Assembly (NCBI RefSeq): GCF_004349055.1
Contig: NZ_SMKX01000096.1
Location: 1 to 33,413, forward strand
DNA from: Kribbella antibiotica
GTDB lineage: Bacteria; Actinomycetota; Actinomycetes; Propionibacteriales; Kribbellaceae
DNA length: 33,413 nt
Direction of reading: 5' to 3'
Part shown: positions 14,633-22,200 of the stretch, piece by piece
Layout of the letters: the number at the start of each line of letters is the position of its first letter
How positions within the stretch are numbered: position 1 is the first letter of the stretch
Notes under the pieces: model-generated
What the model was told of the DNA's origin: nothing
Databases searched by the model: none
What the model saw: only the letters and a program-made list of their open reading frames with translations
Translations under genes and position numbers: made by a program

Positions 14633-15400
14633 TTAAATGGCGCTTGAACCACCGTCGACGGGGATCGCTCCACCGGTGATGAACGACGCGTGATCGCTGA
14701 GCAACCAGGCCGCAGTGCGCGCGACCTCGATCGGATCAGCCATCCGCTTCTGGATCTGACGGGCGACCGCGCCCTCCTCCAGCGGCGGGAACGCCCGAAT
14801 CGCGTTCTCCATCAGCTCGGTCCGGGTCGTGCCGACAATCAAGGCATTGACTCGGACGCCGTACGGGCCGTACTCAGCGGCAGCCGCTCGGGTCAACCCC
14901 AGTACGGCGTGCTTGGCGGCGACGTACGCGGCTCCTGCACCCGTGGCGAACGTGCCGGCCGTGCTCGAGGTGTTGACCACCGAGCCGCCCGACTCGAGCA
15001 TCACCGGTAGTTGGTGCTTGAGGCAGTTCCAGGTACCGCGGACGTTGACGTCCATGGTCTTCTCGAAGTCCGCGTCGTCGGTCTCGTGCACGAGGGTGCC
15101 GATGGTGCCCCAGCCGGCGTTGTTGAAGGCACCGTTCAGTCCACCGAAGGTGTTCACCGCGGTCGCGACTGCCTGCTCCACTGCATCCGTATCGATGACG
15201 TCGCCCGCGGCAACCTCGACCCGGCCACCGGCCGCGCGAATCTCGGCAGCGATCTCGTCGAGCTTGTCCTTGCGGCGAGCCATCAGGACGACGGCCGCCC
15301 CTTCGGCGGTGAACCACCGAGCGGCCGCGGCACCGATGCCGCTGGACGCTCCGGTGATCATGATCGTCTTCCCACTCAGCGTGCCCGCTGCATCACTCAC
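14633..15400 (-). CDS. Short-chain dehydrogenase/reductase
   Basis: 255 residues, classical SDR. NAD(P)-binding TGASSGIG (16-23), NNAG (93-96) and the catalytic Ser/Tyr159/Lys163 set in TSSTAG...YVAAK are intact, and the C-terminus ends in the common GGAIPVDGG. The arginine/lysine-rich MARRKDK after beta-2 favours NADP(H). It is co-transcribed with the GBL-receptor gene (8-base overlap) and beside an AfsA gene. The likely role is reduction of the keto group of the GBL precursor, as done by the SDRs of the scb/jad signalling loci. A tailoring role in the cluster is the alternative. Confidence 0.85.
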   Translation of the reverse strand: MSDAAGTLSGKTIMITGASSGIGAAAARWFTAEGAAVVLMARRKDKLDEIAAEIRAAGGRVEVAAGDVIDTDAVEQAVATAVNTFGGLNGAFNNAGWGTIGTLVHETDDADFEKTMDVNVRGTWNCLKHQLPVMLESGGSVVNTSSTAGTFATGAGAAYVAAKHAVLGLTRAAAAEYGPYGVRVNALIVGTTRTELMENAIRAFPPLEEGAVARQIQKRMADPIEVARTAAWLLSDHASFITGGAIPVDGGSSAI

Positions 15401-16010
15401 GGCCGATCCCCTTGACTCCGTTGCACTGATCCGACACTCCGAGCGCCGGCATCAGGCAGCGCCAGATCTCTTCTACCCGCTCGACCAGGTCTTCGTGGCC
15501 GGTTTCGACGTACGAGTGCATCTGGGCACCGGTGCACGCGTTGACGATCATCCGGGCGATCGACTCGATGTCGACCTCGGGCTTCACCTCGCCGCTGTCG
15601 ACCGCGGCCTGCAGGTCCTCCGCCATCACCGTCGTCCACTGCTGATGGGAGTTCTCCCCCGCCGGCATGAAGCGGTCCTGCTCCCAGACCAACCGAGCCC
15701 CGGCCCGCAGCATCGGATTCTCGGCGAGCTGACCCGCCCACGTCCGGGTCGTGTCAATGGCTCGCTGCAGCCCTCGCGACGTCTCCGTCGGTACGACGAA
15801 GTCCGGCTGGCCGGCGACGATCGCGCGGGCCAGCTCTTCCTTGGAGCGGAAGTGGAAGTACACCCCACCCAGCGTCACCCCGGCGCGGTCGGCGATCTTC
15901 ATGACGCTGGCACCGGAGAACCCGTTCTCCGCGAAAACCTCGGCGGCGGCCTGCATCACTGCCGCTCGCGTCCGCTCGGCCCGCGCCTGTTTCACCACCC
16001 GTGGAGCCAT
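15393..16010 (-). CDS. TetR-family regulator, gamma-butyrolactone receptor-like (ScbR/ArpA type)
   Basis: 205 residues from ATG 16010, with GGGGAGAGGG a short way upstream; the frame extends further but without similarity. The N-terminal DNA-binding domain is typical (RTRAAVMQAAAEVFAENGFSGASV... GVYFHFRSKEELA, residues 13-62), and the ligand domain includes RAGARLVWEQD, the kind of sequence seen in GBL receptors. It is divergent from afsA across a 135-base gap, the hallmark receptor/synthase pairing. Expected to repress its own promoter and afsA, and perhaps the cluster, until GBL binds. Confidence 0.87.
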   Translation of the reverse strand: MAPRVVKQARAERTRAAVMQAAAEVFAENGFSGASVMKIADRAGVTLGGVYFHFRSKEELARAIVAGQPDFVVPTETSRGLQRAIDTTRTWAGQLAENPMLRAGARLVWEQDRFMPAGENSHQQWTTVMAEDLQAAVDSGEVKPEVDIESIARMIVNACTGAQMHSYVETGHEDLVERVEEIWRCLMPALGVSDQCNGVKGIGRE

Positions 16011-16145
16011 GACGACACCCTCTCCCCTGCAATCTCGTCCGAATCGCTTCACGAAAAGAACAACTTTATTTAATTTATACGTGGAGACTGGATGGACGCA
16101 CCATCCTTGTCCCGTACCTGTCGTCCCACAGGGGGGAAACCTGTC
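16011..16145. promoter_or_regulatory. Divergent receptor/afsA promoter region
   Basis: 135 bases with a very AT-rich core (16058-16080, TTTATTTAATTTATA), the likely -10 regions for both directions. Two small dyads follow: GGATGG-ACGCA-CCATCC (16090-16106), and ACAGG-GGGGAAA-CCTGT (16128-16144), the latter enclosing the purine-rich ribosome site of afsA and ending 1 base before its ATG. The first is a candidate receptor operator, the second a candidate translational hairpin. Neither matches a textbook ARE site well enough to name it. Confidence 0.5.
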
Positions 16146-17051
16146 ATGACTGTGAGTCCAACCACCACCGCTCCACCCGTCGCCGCTGCCATCCAAACGC
16201 TTGTCCGCAAGGACAAATCGGAGGAAGCACTCGTCACCGAGTGGCGCGAACTCCCCGATCTCGTCCAAGAGGTCACGGCCTGCTGGCCGCAGAGTCACGC
16301 CTTCTACACAGAGGGCAACCATTACACGCCGTTGCTGTTCACGGAAAGCCTGCGGCAAGCACTTGCTTTATTAAGTCACCGTGTTCATGCGATTCCGTTG
16401 GGTCACCGACTCGGCTGGGAACAGATCAGTTCCTGGATTCTTCCGACCGCGCTGGACGTCCGGAGCAGCGCGAAAAAGGTGACTCTCCTGGTGAGCCACC
16501 CCAGCGTCACCCGACGCCGGATGGGATCCGTCTACCTGGTCTCCCGGATCGACGCCGTCAGCGACGGCCGCCGGATCGGCGGCGCCGAAGTGCAGTACAG
16601 CGCGCATCCGCCGGCCATCTACGACCGGCTGCGCGGCCCTTACTCGTCCGCGAAGGATGCCTTCAGCAAGGCCATCCGCCTCACGCCGCCGGTCGAGCCG
16701 ACGCTTGTCGGTCGCAGCAAGCCAGGCAACGTCGTACTGACTGCCCTTGACCAGCCGCAAACCTGGCAGCTCCGAGTCGACACCAGCCACAGCGTCCTCT
16801 TCGACCACCCGCATGACCATGTCCCCGGCATGGTCCTCCTCGAAGCCGCCGCCCAGGCCGCCCAAGCCTCGGTCCCCGGCTCAGTCGCAACCCGCTTCGA
16901 CACCAAGTTCCTCCGCTACGTCGAATTCGACCAGCCCTGTGTCGTCACGGCGACCTCCGGCCCGGCCAACGGTGAAGTTCAGGTCACCGTCACCCAGACC
17001 GGCAAGCCCGTCTTCACCGCCACCGTCACCACCGAACCCTGGCCCGCCTAA
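16146..17051 (+). CDS. AfsA-family gamma-butyrolactone synthase
   Basis: 301 residues from ATG 16146, chosen because GGGGGG lies 9-14 bases before it and AfsA proteins are about 300 long (an ATG at 16092 would add 18 unconserved residues). Two AfsA hot-dog repeats are visible. The first is around HYTPLLFTESLRQA (59-72) with GHRLGWEQIS. The second has the diagnostic FDHPHDHVPGMVLLEAA (219-235). AfsA condenses a beta-ketoacyl-ACP with dihydroxyacetone phosphate in the first step of A-factor-type GBL synthesis. With the receptor and SDR next door it makes a self-contained signalling module. Confidence 0.92.
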   Translation: MTVSPTTTAPPVAAAIQTLVRKDKSEEALVTEWRELPDLVQEVTACWPQSHAFYTEGNHYTPLLFTESLRQALALLSHRVHAIPLGHRLGWEQISSWILPTALDVRSSAKKVTLLVSHPSVTRRRMGSVYLVSRIDAVSDGRRIGGAEVQYSAHPPAIYDRLRGPYSSAKDAFSKAIRLTPPVEPTLVGRSKPGNVVLTALDQPQTWQLRVDTSHSVLFDHPHDHVPGMVLLEAAAQAAQASVPGSVATRFDTKFLRYVEFDQPCVVTATSGPANGEVQVTVTQTGKPVFTATVTTEPWPA

Positions 17052-17059
17052 CCCCGCAT

Positions 17060-17116
17060 CTTTGAGCCCCCACCAACCATTCCGCGGCTGCGAGAGTGGT
17101 TGGTGGGTTCTCAAAG
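17060..17116. repeat. Palindrome copy 1
   Basis: CTTTGAG (17060-17066), CCCACCAACCA (17069-17079), TGGTTGGTGGG (17097-17107), CTCAAAG (17110-17116): an 18-bp two-part stem starting 8 bases after the afsA stop, so it can also act as the afsA terminator. Confidence 0.8.
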
Positions 17117-17131
17117 ACACGCCAACCCACC

Positions 17132-17207
17132 TCTGAGCACGGGCGGCATCTTTGGGCACGGGCGGCAGCTTTGGGCGCGGAGGGCATCTTTGGGCGCGGG
17201 CGGCATC
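17132..17207. repeat. 19-bp tandem repeats, block A (4 copies)
   Basis: Consensus TTTGGGCRCGGGCGGCAWC. Copies begin at 17132 (degenerate), 17151, 17170 and 17189, followed by the TTTGGG that opens palindrome copy 2. Confidence 0.85.
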
Positions 17208-17263
17208 TTTGGGTAGCCACCAACCATTCCGCGGGCACAAAAATGGTTGGTGGGTACTCAAAG
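17207..17263. repeat. Palindrome copy 2
   Basis: CTTTGGGTA (17207-17215), CCACCAACCATT (17217-17228), AATGGTTGGTGG (17242-17253), TACTCAAAG (17255-17263). The outer arms pair except for one base; loop 13 bases. The region 17264-17316 after it has no repeat beyond the CAAAGACACGCC motif. Confidence 0.85.
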
Positions 17264-17316
17264 TGCGACCGAGCACCCAGAGTGCCCCGAGATGCCCAAA
17301 GACACGCCGACCCACC

Positions 17317-17430
17317 TTTGGGCGCGGACGGCAACTTTGGGCACGGACGGCAACTTTGGGCACGGGCGGCAACTTTGGGCACGGGCGGCAACTTTGGGCA
17401 CGGGCGGCAACTTTGGGCGCGGGCGGCATC
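17317..17430. repeat. 19-bp tandem repeats, block B (6 copies)
   Basis: Six uninterrupted copies of TTTGGGCACGGGCGGCAAC starting at 17317, 17336, 17355, 17374, 17393 and 17412. Copies differ at only a few bases (GCG/CAC, GGAC/GGGC, last copy CATC), so expansion is recent. Confidence 0.92.
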
Positions 17431-17486
17431 TTTGGGTAGCCACCAACCATTCCGCGGGCATGAAAATGGTTGGTGGGGGCTCAAAG
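17430..17486. repeat. Palindrome copy 3
   Basis: CTTTGGGTAG (17430-17439), CCACCAACCATT (17440-17451), AATGGTTGGTGG (17465-17476), CTCAAAG (17480-17486). Near-identical to copy 2, including the CCGCGGGCA loop. It faces the 3' end of the allophanate hydrolase gene. Confidence 0.85.
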
Positions 17487-17543
17487 TGCGCGTTGGGGCT
17501 CAAAGACACGGCGGGCCAGCTTTGGGCGCGATGCGAGGGTGGG

Positions 17544-19100
17544 TTAGCGGGTGGAGAGGTAGGTGCGCCAGGCGCCGTGGGCGGTGATGTCGGTGGCTGG
17601 GTTGATGGCATCGGCGGTGGCTAGGAAGCCGAGCGTGGTTCGGCCGTCGTGGAGGGTTAGGGGGCCGATCGCTAGTGGGGGCTGGATTGTGGCTGCGAAG
17701 CTGCCTAGTTGGGTGGCGGGGATGGCCCAGACCTCGACCTCGATCGCGGCGCCGTTGGTTGCCGTGGGCGACAAACCGGGGCGGGGTCCGTCCAGGAGAT
17801 ACATCCGGTACGACGGTGCCGTGCGCGTCGACTCGACTAGCCGGGCACCGCGTCGTACGAGCTCGTGGTTGAGGGGTTGGCCGGTGAGGTGGGCGCCGGC
17901 TACGGCGATGAGGATCTCGTCGGTCCATTGGGCCGCCAGGTCGATCAGGGTGTAGTCGTGGCCGGCCGGGGCGATGAGTTGGACGCCGAAGGGTAGGCCG
18001 TCGACGCGGTCCGGGCCGGGGAAGGCGACGGCGCAGAGGTCGAGCAGGTTGACCATGTTGGTGAAGCGACCGAGGCGGCTGTTGGTGCCGATCGGATCAG
18101 CGGCGACTTCGGCGAGCGTCGGATGATTGGGTGCCACCGGCAACAACAGGGCGTCGATCTCGGTCCACAGGTGTTCGCTGGCGCGGGTCAACTCGGCAAG
18201 TCGGTCGAAGCCCGCGAAGGCTGCGGATGCGGTCAATTCCGAGCCACCACGGACAATCGTTCGGACGGTGGGATCGACCTCGGGTACGTCGTCGAGTTTG
18301 TCGCCAAAGGCCAGCCAGCGTTCGGCCAACCAGGGCCCGGAGTAAAGCAGATTTGCTGCCTCGAGCAACGGTCTGACATCAACCCGGACGACCTCGCCGA
18401 GCCGATGCGCCTCTGCCAGCATCTGCTGCCAAGCCTTTTCGTACAAGGGATCCAAGTCCAGATCGAGATCCGGTACGCCGATCACCGAAACGCCCGAACG
18501 GCCCGGCCGACTGTGCGGCAGCGCCTCGAATCGCCGCGACCACGCATCGTCCGGATCGAACCCGATCATCACGTCGAACGCCCGGCGAGCAGTCTCGACC
18601 GACCGCGCCATCACGGTCACACAGTCGAGCGATCGGCAAGCAGGCACAACCCCGCGCGCCGACACGAGCCCGCGCGAAGGCTTGATCCCGACCAGCCGGT
18701 TGAACGCGGCCGGCACCCGACCGCTCCCGGCCGTATCGGTACCGAGCGCAAAATCCACCTGCCCAGTCGCAACCGCCACCGCACTCCCCGAGCTCGAACC
18801 GCCCGAGATGTGCTCCGCCGAGAACACCGAATGACAGGCCCCGTACGGCGACCGCGAGCCGACCAGCCCGGTTGCGTACTGATCCAGGTTCGTCTTCCCC
18901 AACGGTACGGCGCCGGCCGCGATCAAGCAGTCGACCACAAAGGCGTTCTGCGCAGCCGGTTCCACGGTTCGCGGATCACCGGCCGTGGTCGGCACACCGG
19001 CGAGGTCGATGTTGTCCTTGAGCGCCATCGTCAGCCCACGCAGCGGGCCGGGCTGGGCCTCGACTGCGTCCACCCGAGTGATCCATTCGGCGTTGCTCAT
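17544..19100 (-). CDS. atzF: Allophanate hydrolase (AtzF/DUR1,2-type amidase)
   Basis: 518 residues from ATG 19100, which overlaps the stop of the carboxyltransferase gene (ATGA); a GTG 9 bases upstream is less likely. The amidase-signature triad is present: K28 in ALKDNID, the serine cluster in GGSSSGSA (101-107), nucleophile S126 in DTAGSGRVPAAFN. The C-terminal about 120 residues (from about 400: HELVRRGARLVEST ... TLGFLATADAIN) match the extra domain found in allophanate hydrolases but not in ordinary amidases. Reaction: allophanate to two ammonia and two carbon dioxide. Last gene of the guanidine operon, where it finishes the breakdown of carboxylated guanidine. Confidence 0.92.
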   Translation of the reverse strand: MSNAEWITRVDAVEAQPGPLRGLTMALKDNIDLAGVPTTAGDPRTVEPAAQNAFVVDCLIAAGAVPLGKTNLDQYATGLVGSRSPYGACHSVFSAEHISGGSSSGSAVAVATGQVDFALGTDTAGSGRVPAAFNRLVGIKPSRGLVSARGVVPACRSLDCVTVMARSVETARRAFDVMIGFDPDDAWSRRFEALPHSRPGRSGVSVIGVPDLDLDLDPLYEKAWQQMLAEAHRLGEVVRVDVRPLLEAANLLYSGPWLAERWLAFGDKLDDVPEVDPTVRTIVRGGSELTASAAFAGFDRLAELTRASEHLWTEIDALLLPVAPNHPTLAEVAADPIGTNSRLGRFTNMVNLLDLCAVAFPGPDRVDGLPFGVQLIAPAGHDYTLIDLAAQWTDEILIAVAGAHLTGQPLNHELVRRGARLVESTRTAPSYRMYLLDGPRPGLSPTATNGAAIEVEVWAIPATQLGSFAATIQPPLAIGPLTLHDGRTTLGFLATADAINPATDITAHGAWRTYLSTR

Positions 19101-21013
19101 GCTCCCCACCGTGCCCGTTCCGCGTCGAACGCCGCCCGGCGTCGCGCCCTCAAAGTTGCGATGTCCACCGGGGCTTCCTGCTCGATCCGACGGACCTCCG
19201 CGATCGAGAAGGTGGCCGGGGCAACCTTCAGATCCGCGCGTCCGGCCGCGATCTCAGCGCGCTCGTGGGCCAACTGCTCCACGCTCACCGGGGTGAATCT
19301 GATCTTGTCGAACTGTCGCAGCAGCCACGGCCGCTCATCCTGCAGCCGCCAGACCGGCACCGTCCGCCCGACCAGTTGATACCCACCGGGGCCCTCCATG
19401 CCATACACACACAGGTAGATCCCACCGATGCCAACCGCATTCTGCGGCGTCCAGGTCCGGGCCGGGTTGTATTTCGTCGTCACCAGCCGATGCCGCGGAT
19501 CGATCGGCACCGCGACCGGAGCGCCGAGGTAGACATCACCGAGCCCAACGACCAGGTACGTCGCCTGCTGGACGATCTCGAACACCTCGTCCCGCTCGTC
19601 CAGATCGTTGACCCGGCGGATGAACTCGACGTTGTCCGGACACCACGGCGCATCCGGCCGGACCGAGGCGGCGTACCGGCGCATCGCCTCATGCGCCTCC
19701 GGATGATCGAACGCAATCGGCAACGTCACCTCACGCGCGGGCAGCACCACGGTCTCCGGGTCAGCCAAGCTGGACGTCAACAAAACAAGGTGTTTGGCCA
19801 GCTCAAAAGGACCGAGCCGTGAGGTGTCCAAGGCAACCAAAAGCGACCGCACGCCCTCGACGATCTCGACCACGCCGGTCGGACGATGTTCGCGCAACGC
19901 CTCGGCGAGTAGGTGGACCCAGACCCGCACCGTGAGGTCAAGTTCGGCGGATCCGGCCTCGACGAGCACATGCCGCTCCCCGGCACACCGAATCGTGTAT
20001 CCGCTCGCCTCATGCAGTACGTCAGGCCTTGCCGCCGTACCGATGATTGTTGCGGCGGGCAACGCGTCTTGCCGCAGATCCGCCAGCCATCGACGGCGAG
20101 CCGACATCGCAGCCGTCGCGACTTCGATTGCTACCGGCACCAGCTCAACGGTGTCGCCGGGGCACAACTGCCCGAGCATCCACCGGTCGGCTTCGATCAC
20201 CACAGCCGGTACGACGAAGCCGCCCAGCGAAGGCCCATCCTTGCCGACGATCACCGGGGTGTCGCCGGAGAGCATGATTCCGCCGACCGGATAGGCCGAG
20301 TCGTGCACGTTGGACGGATGCAGCCCGGCCTCGCCGCCGTCGCTCCGCGCCCAGCCAGGCAAAGGTCCGGACAGCCGGACACCGGTCCGATCGGATCGGT
20401 GATCGACGGTCCAAGAAGTGCCGAAGAACGCCTCCACGCCATCAACAGTCAGGTGGTCCGGAGCCCCGTGCGGTCCTGGGATCACGCGTAGCTGCCAACT
20501 GTCGGTGATGGTCGGCAACTCGACATTCGCCGGGCTGAGGAGATTCTCGCGACGCCCGAGCGGTAGCTGATCGTTGGCCGCGAGCGGTCGGCCGTCCTGA
20601 CCGCCGAAGCCGCCGAGCACGAAGGTCGCTCGGCTGCCGAGCACCGGTGGCACGTCGATCCCACCTTCGATCGCCAGATACCCGCGCATGCCGTCGAGCA
20701 GACCGAGGTCCAGGACAGCACCGGCCGGCAGCATGACCACGAGGCCGGGCCGCACCGGCCAACCGTCGATCGTGGCTTGTTTGGCTGCGCCGCCGACGCA
20801 AATCAGCCGGTCCTCGTCGCAGGTCAGTACGGGCCCGGTCTGCACACACTCCAGGCCCGCCGCGCTGGATGGGTTGCCGACGGCGGCGTTGACCAGGGCG
20901 AAGGTGAGCTCATCGGCGGCACCGGAAGGCGGTACGCCGACATCCCAGAGGCCTGGTCGGCCCTCGAGGTCTTGGATGGTGGTTTGCAGGCCAGGGCTGA
21001 TCACCGTCAGCAC
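19097..21013 (-). CDS. Carboxyltransferase subunit of a urea/guanidine carboxylase (no biotin domains)
   Basis: 638 residues from GTG 21013. An N-terminal PxpC/KipA-like domain (LTVISPGLQTTIQDLEGRPG, about 1-300) is followed by a PxpB/KipI-like domain (about 330-560) carrying the urea-carboxylase hallmarks SVRPDAPWCPDNVEFIRRVN, GLGDVYLGAPVAVPIDPRHR and YNPARTWTPQNAVGIGG. A helical tail ends in RRRAAFDAERARWGA, exactly where complete urea carboxylases continue into the linker and biotin carrier domain. The biotin carboxylase half (about 450 residues, N-terminal in the full enzyme) and the biotinyl Lys domain are both missing, and neither is encoded elsewhere in the window. The protein must work with a separate biotin carboxylase/carrier. 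It lies 3 bases after the UAAP2 stop. Confidence 0.9.
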   Translation of the reverse strand: MLTVISPGLQTTIQDLEGRPGLWDVGVPPSGAADELTFALVNAAVGNPSSAAGLECVQTGPVLTCDEDRLICVGGAAKQATIDGWPVRPGLVVMLPAGAVLDLGLLDGMRGYLAIEGGIDVPPVLGSRATFVLGGFGGQDGRPLAANDQLPLGRRENLLSPANVELPTITDSWQLRVIPGPHGAPDHLTVDGVEAFFGTSWTVDHRSDRTGVRLSGPLPGWARSDGGEAGLHPSNVHDSAYPVGGIMLSGDTPVIVGKDGPSLGGFVVPAVVIEADRWMLGQLCPGDTVELVPVAIEVATAAMSARRRWLADLRQDALPAATIIGTAARPDVLHEASGYTIRCAGERHVLVEAGSAELDLTVRVWVHLLAEALREHRPTGVVEIVEGVRSLLVALDTSRLGPFELAKHLVLLTSSLADPETVVLPAREVTLPIAFDHPEAHEAMRRYAASVRPDAPWCPDNVEFIRRVNDLDERDEVFEIVQQATYLVVGLGDVYLGAPVAVPIDPRHRLVTTKYNPARTWTPQNAVGIGGIYLCVYGMEGPGGYQLVGRTVPVWRLQDERPWLLRQFDKIRFTPVSVEQLAHERAEIAAGRADLKVAPATFSIAEVRRIEQEAPVDIATLRARRRAAFDAERARWGA

Positions 21014-21016
21014 GGG

Positions 21017-21616
21017 TCACCACCAGCCCAGGAGCTGCACCGGGGTCGGGTTCCAGCCATTGCACGGGTTGTTGATCTGCGGGCAGTTGCTGATCAGTAC
21101 CAGGATGTCGCGGCTCGCCGTCACCTCGACGTACCGGCCGGGGGCGGACAAGCCATCGGCAAAGGTGAGCTCACCCGACGGGGTGACGGGGACGTTCATG
21201 AAGAAGTTGACGTTGTGGGTGAGCTGCCGTTGCCCGATCCCGGCGTGGGCGCCGAGGGTGAGGAACGTTTGGCGACAGGCGTGCAGGTGCCGGGTGTGGT
21301 GTCCGTACCGGATCACGTTGCTCTCCTGCGAGCACGCGCCACCAACGGTGTCGTGCCGACCGCAGGTGTCGTCGGAGATGACCCCGAGCTCGTCGCCGCG
21401 CGTCGAGATCAGTCGCGATCCGGTCGTGAGGTAAACGGCTCGCTGCTCGCGGATCGTGTCGAAGGCCGAGTACCGGTTGTCGATGTCGTGAGCGTCGTAG
21501 AACAACGTGTCGACGGCCTGGTTCCCGTGCAGGTCAACGATCCTGAGGCGGCCCCCGGCCGGCACGCTCAGCAAGGCGCCGTCACCGGCTTCGATGACCT
21601 GATCCAGCGCGCTCAT
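21017..21616 (-). CDS. cgdB: DUF1989 protein, UAAP2 / carboxyguanidine deiminase subunit
   Basis: 199 residues from ATG 21616, which overlaps the preceding stop by 4 bases (the frame extends to 21724 without similarity). It carries the DUF1989 metal motif DTCGRHDTVGGACS, NVNFFMNVPV and the UAAP2-type ending LVLISNCPQINNPCNGWNPTPVQLL. UAAP1/2 pairs were long annotated as urea-amidolyase-associated; they are now known to form carboxyguanidine deiminase (CgdAB), converting carboxyguanidine to allophanate. This subunit keeps all metal-binding residues and is probably the catalytic one. Subunit letter is my assignment. Confidence 0.88.
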   Translation of the reverse strand: MSALDQVIEAGDGALLSVPAGGRLRIVDLHGNQAVDTLFYDAHDIDNRYSAFDTIREQRAVYLTTGSRLISTRGDELGVISDDTCGRHDTVGGACSQESNVIRYGHHTRHLHACRQTFLTLGAHAGIGQRQLTHNVNFFMNVPVTPSGELTFADGLSAPGRYVEVTASRDILVLISNCPQINNPCNGWNPTPVQLLGWW

Positions 21617-22200
21617 CGGACCAACTCCAAGGCCCGAAGCGCTTCCGGGCGCAGGCCTTCCGGATCGCCCGGCTCCGCCGTACCAATCTGTACGGCGACG
21701 CCGCCGGCCGGAGTCGTCGCCCAAGGATGGGCCGAGGTGGAGACAAAGACCAGGAGGTCCTGATCGGCCCGGAGGGTGACGCTGTCTCCGGCGGTCGCGT
21801 GGCCGGGAACCAAACTGAGTGCCGCGGCCGAGGAGACGGCAACCTTGGTGAAGAAGTTGATGCCGCCGTGCAGGTCGGCGGCACCGAGGCCGTGTTTCGC
21901 CAGCTCCAGCAGGAGAAGGTGGCTGGGCAAGAACCCGGTGAGGCAGTCATGCCAGTCGAGGGTGGACTCAGTCACCGTGGCCAGGGCGAGGCCGCGGTCG
22001 GACATCAGGACCAGGCCGACGTGGATGCGAGCTGTCATCTGGGACTTCAGCGTGTCCGGGATGTTCAGGCGGTCGAGCCGGTCGGCTCCGACGATGAGGA
22101 CGGACGCGTTGGCGTTGTCGGCGAGCGCAGTCAGGGTGATCGCACGGCCGGCCCGAACCGGAACCGACCAAGCCGCATCGGCCGGGAGTTCATGCTTCAT
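21613..22200 (-). CDS. cgdA: DUF1989 protein, UAAP1-like carboxyguanidine deiminase subunit (degenerate metal motif)
   Basis: 195 residues from ATG 22200, which overlaps the permease stop by 4 bases. The DUF1989 fold is recognisable (IPDTLKSQMTARIHVGLVLMSDRGLAL, GGINFFTKVAV). The usual D-x-C-G-x-H-D metal segment has become STLDWHDCLTG, with the cysteine displaced, and the protein is shorter than most UAAP1 proteins. It probably pairs with the intact UAAP2 as a structural or substrate-binding subunit. Relationship to UAAP1 rests on operon order plus the visible motifs. Confidence 0.78.
   Translation of the reverse strand: MKHELPADAAWSVPVRAGRAITLTALADNANASVLIVGADRLDRLNIPDTLKSQMTARIHVGLVLMSDRGLALATVTESTLDWHDCLTGFLPSHLLLLELAKHGLGAADLHGGINFFTKVAVSSAAALSLVPGHATAGDSVTLRADQDLLVFVSTSAHPWATTPAGGVAVQIGTAEPGDPEGLRPEALRALELVR

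Larger units (their letters stand above)
17052..17543. repeat. Non-coding repeat island between convergent afsA and allophanate hydrolase genes
   Basis: 492 bases with no credible gene. A composite unit is reiterated about three times at 185-205-base steps: a long palindrome built on CCACCAACCATT/AATGGTTGGTGG, a short spacer, the motif CAAAGACACGCCGACCCACC (17112, 17297 and a diverged copy at 17500), then a run of 19-bp direct repeats. Open frames through it are artefacts of absent stops; the 19-bp period shifts frame at every copy. It may serve as a transcription barrier or DNA-protein site. Confidence 0.85.

Noticed and set aside
16040..16106. A canonical ARE (GBL receptor operator) between receptor and afsA
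   Set aside because: Only the short dyad GGATGG-ACGCA-CCATCC and an AT-rich core are visible. Neither matches the ARE consensus I know, so it is listed only as a candidate region.
17132..17430. 19-bp repeats considered as a CRISPR array or as iterons of an origin
   Set aside because: The copies are directly adjacent without spacers, there are no cas genes, and no replication initiator gene or AT-rich unwinding region is present.
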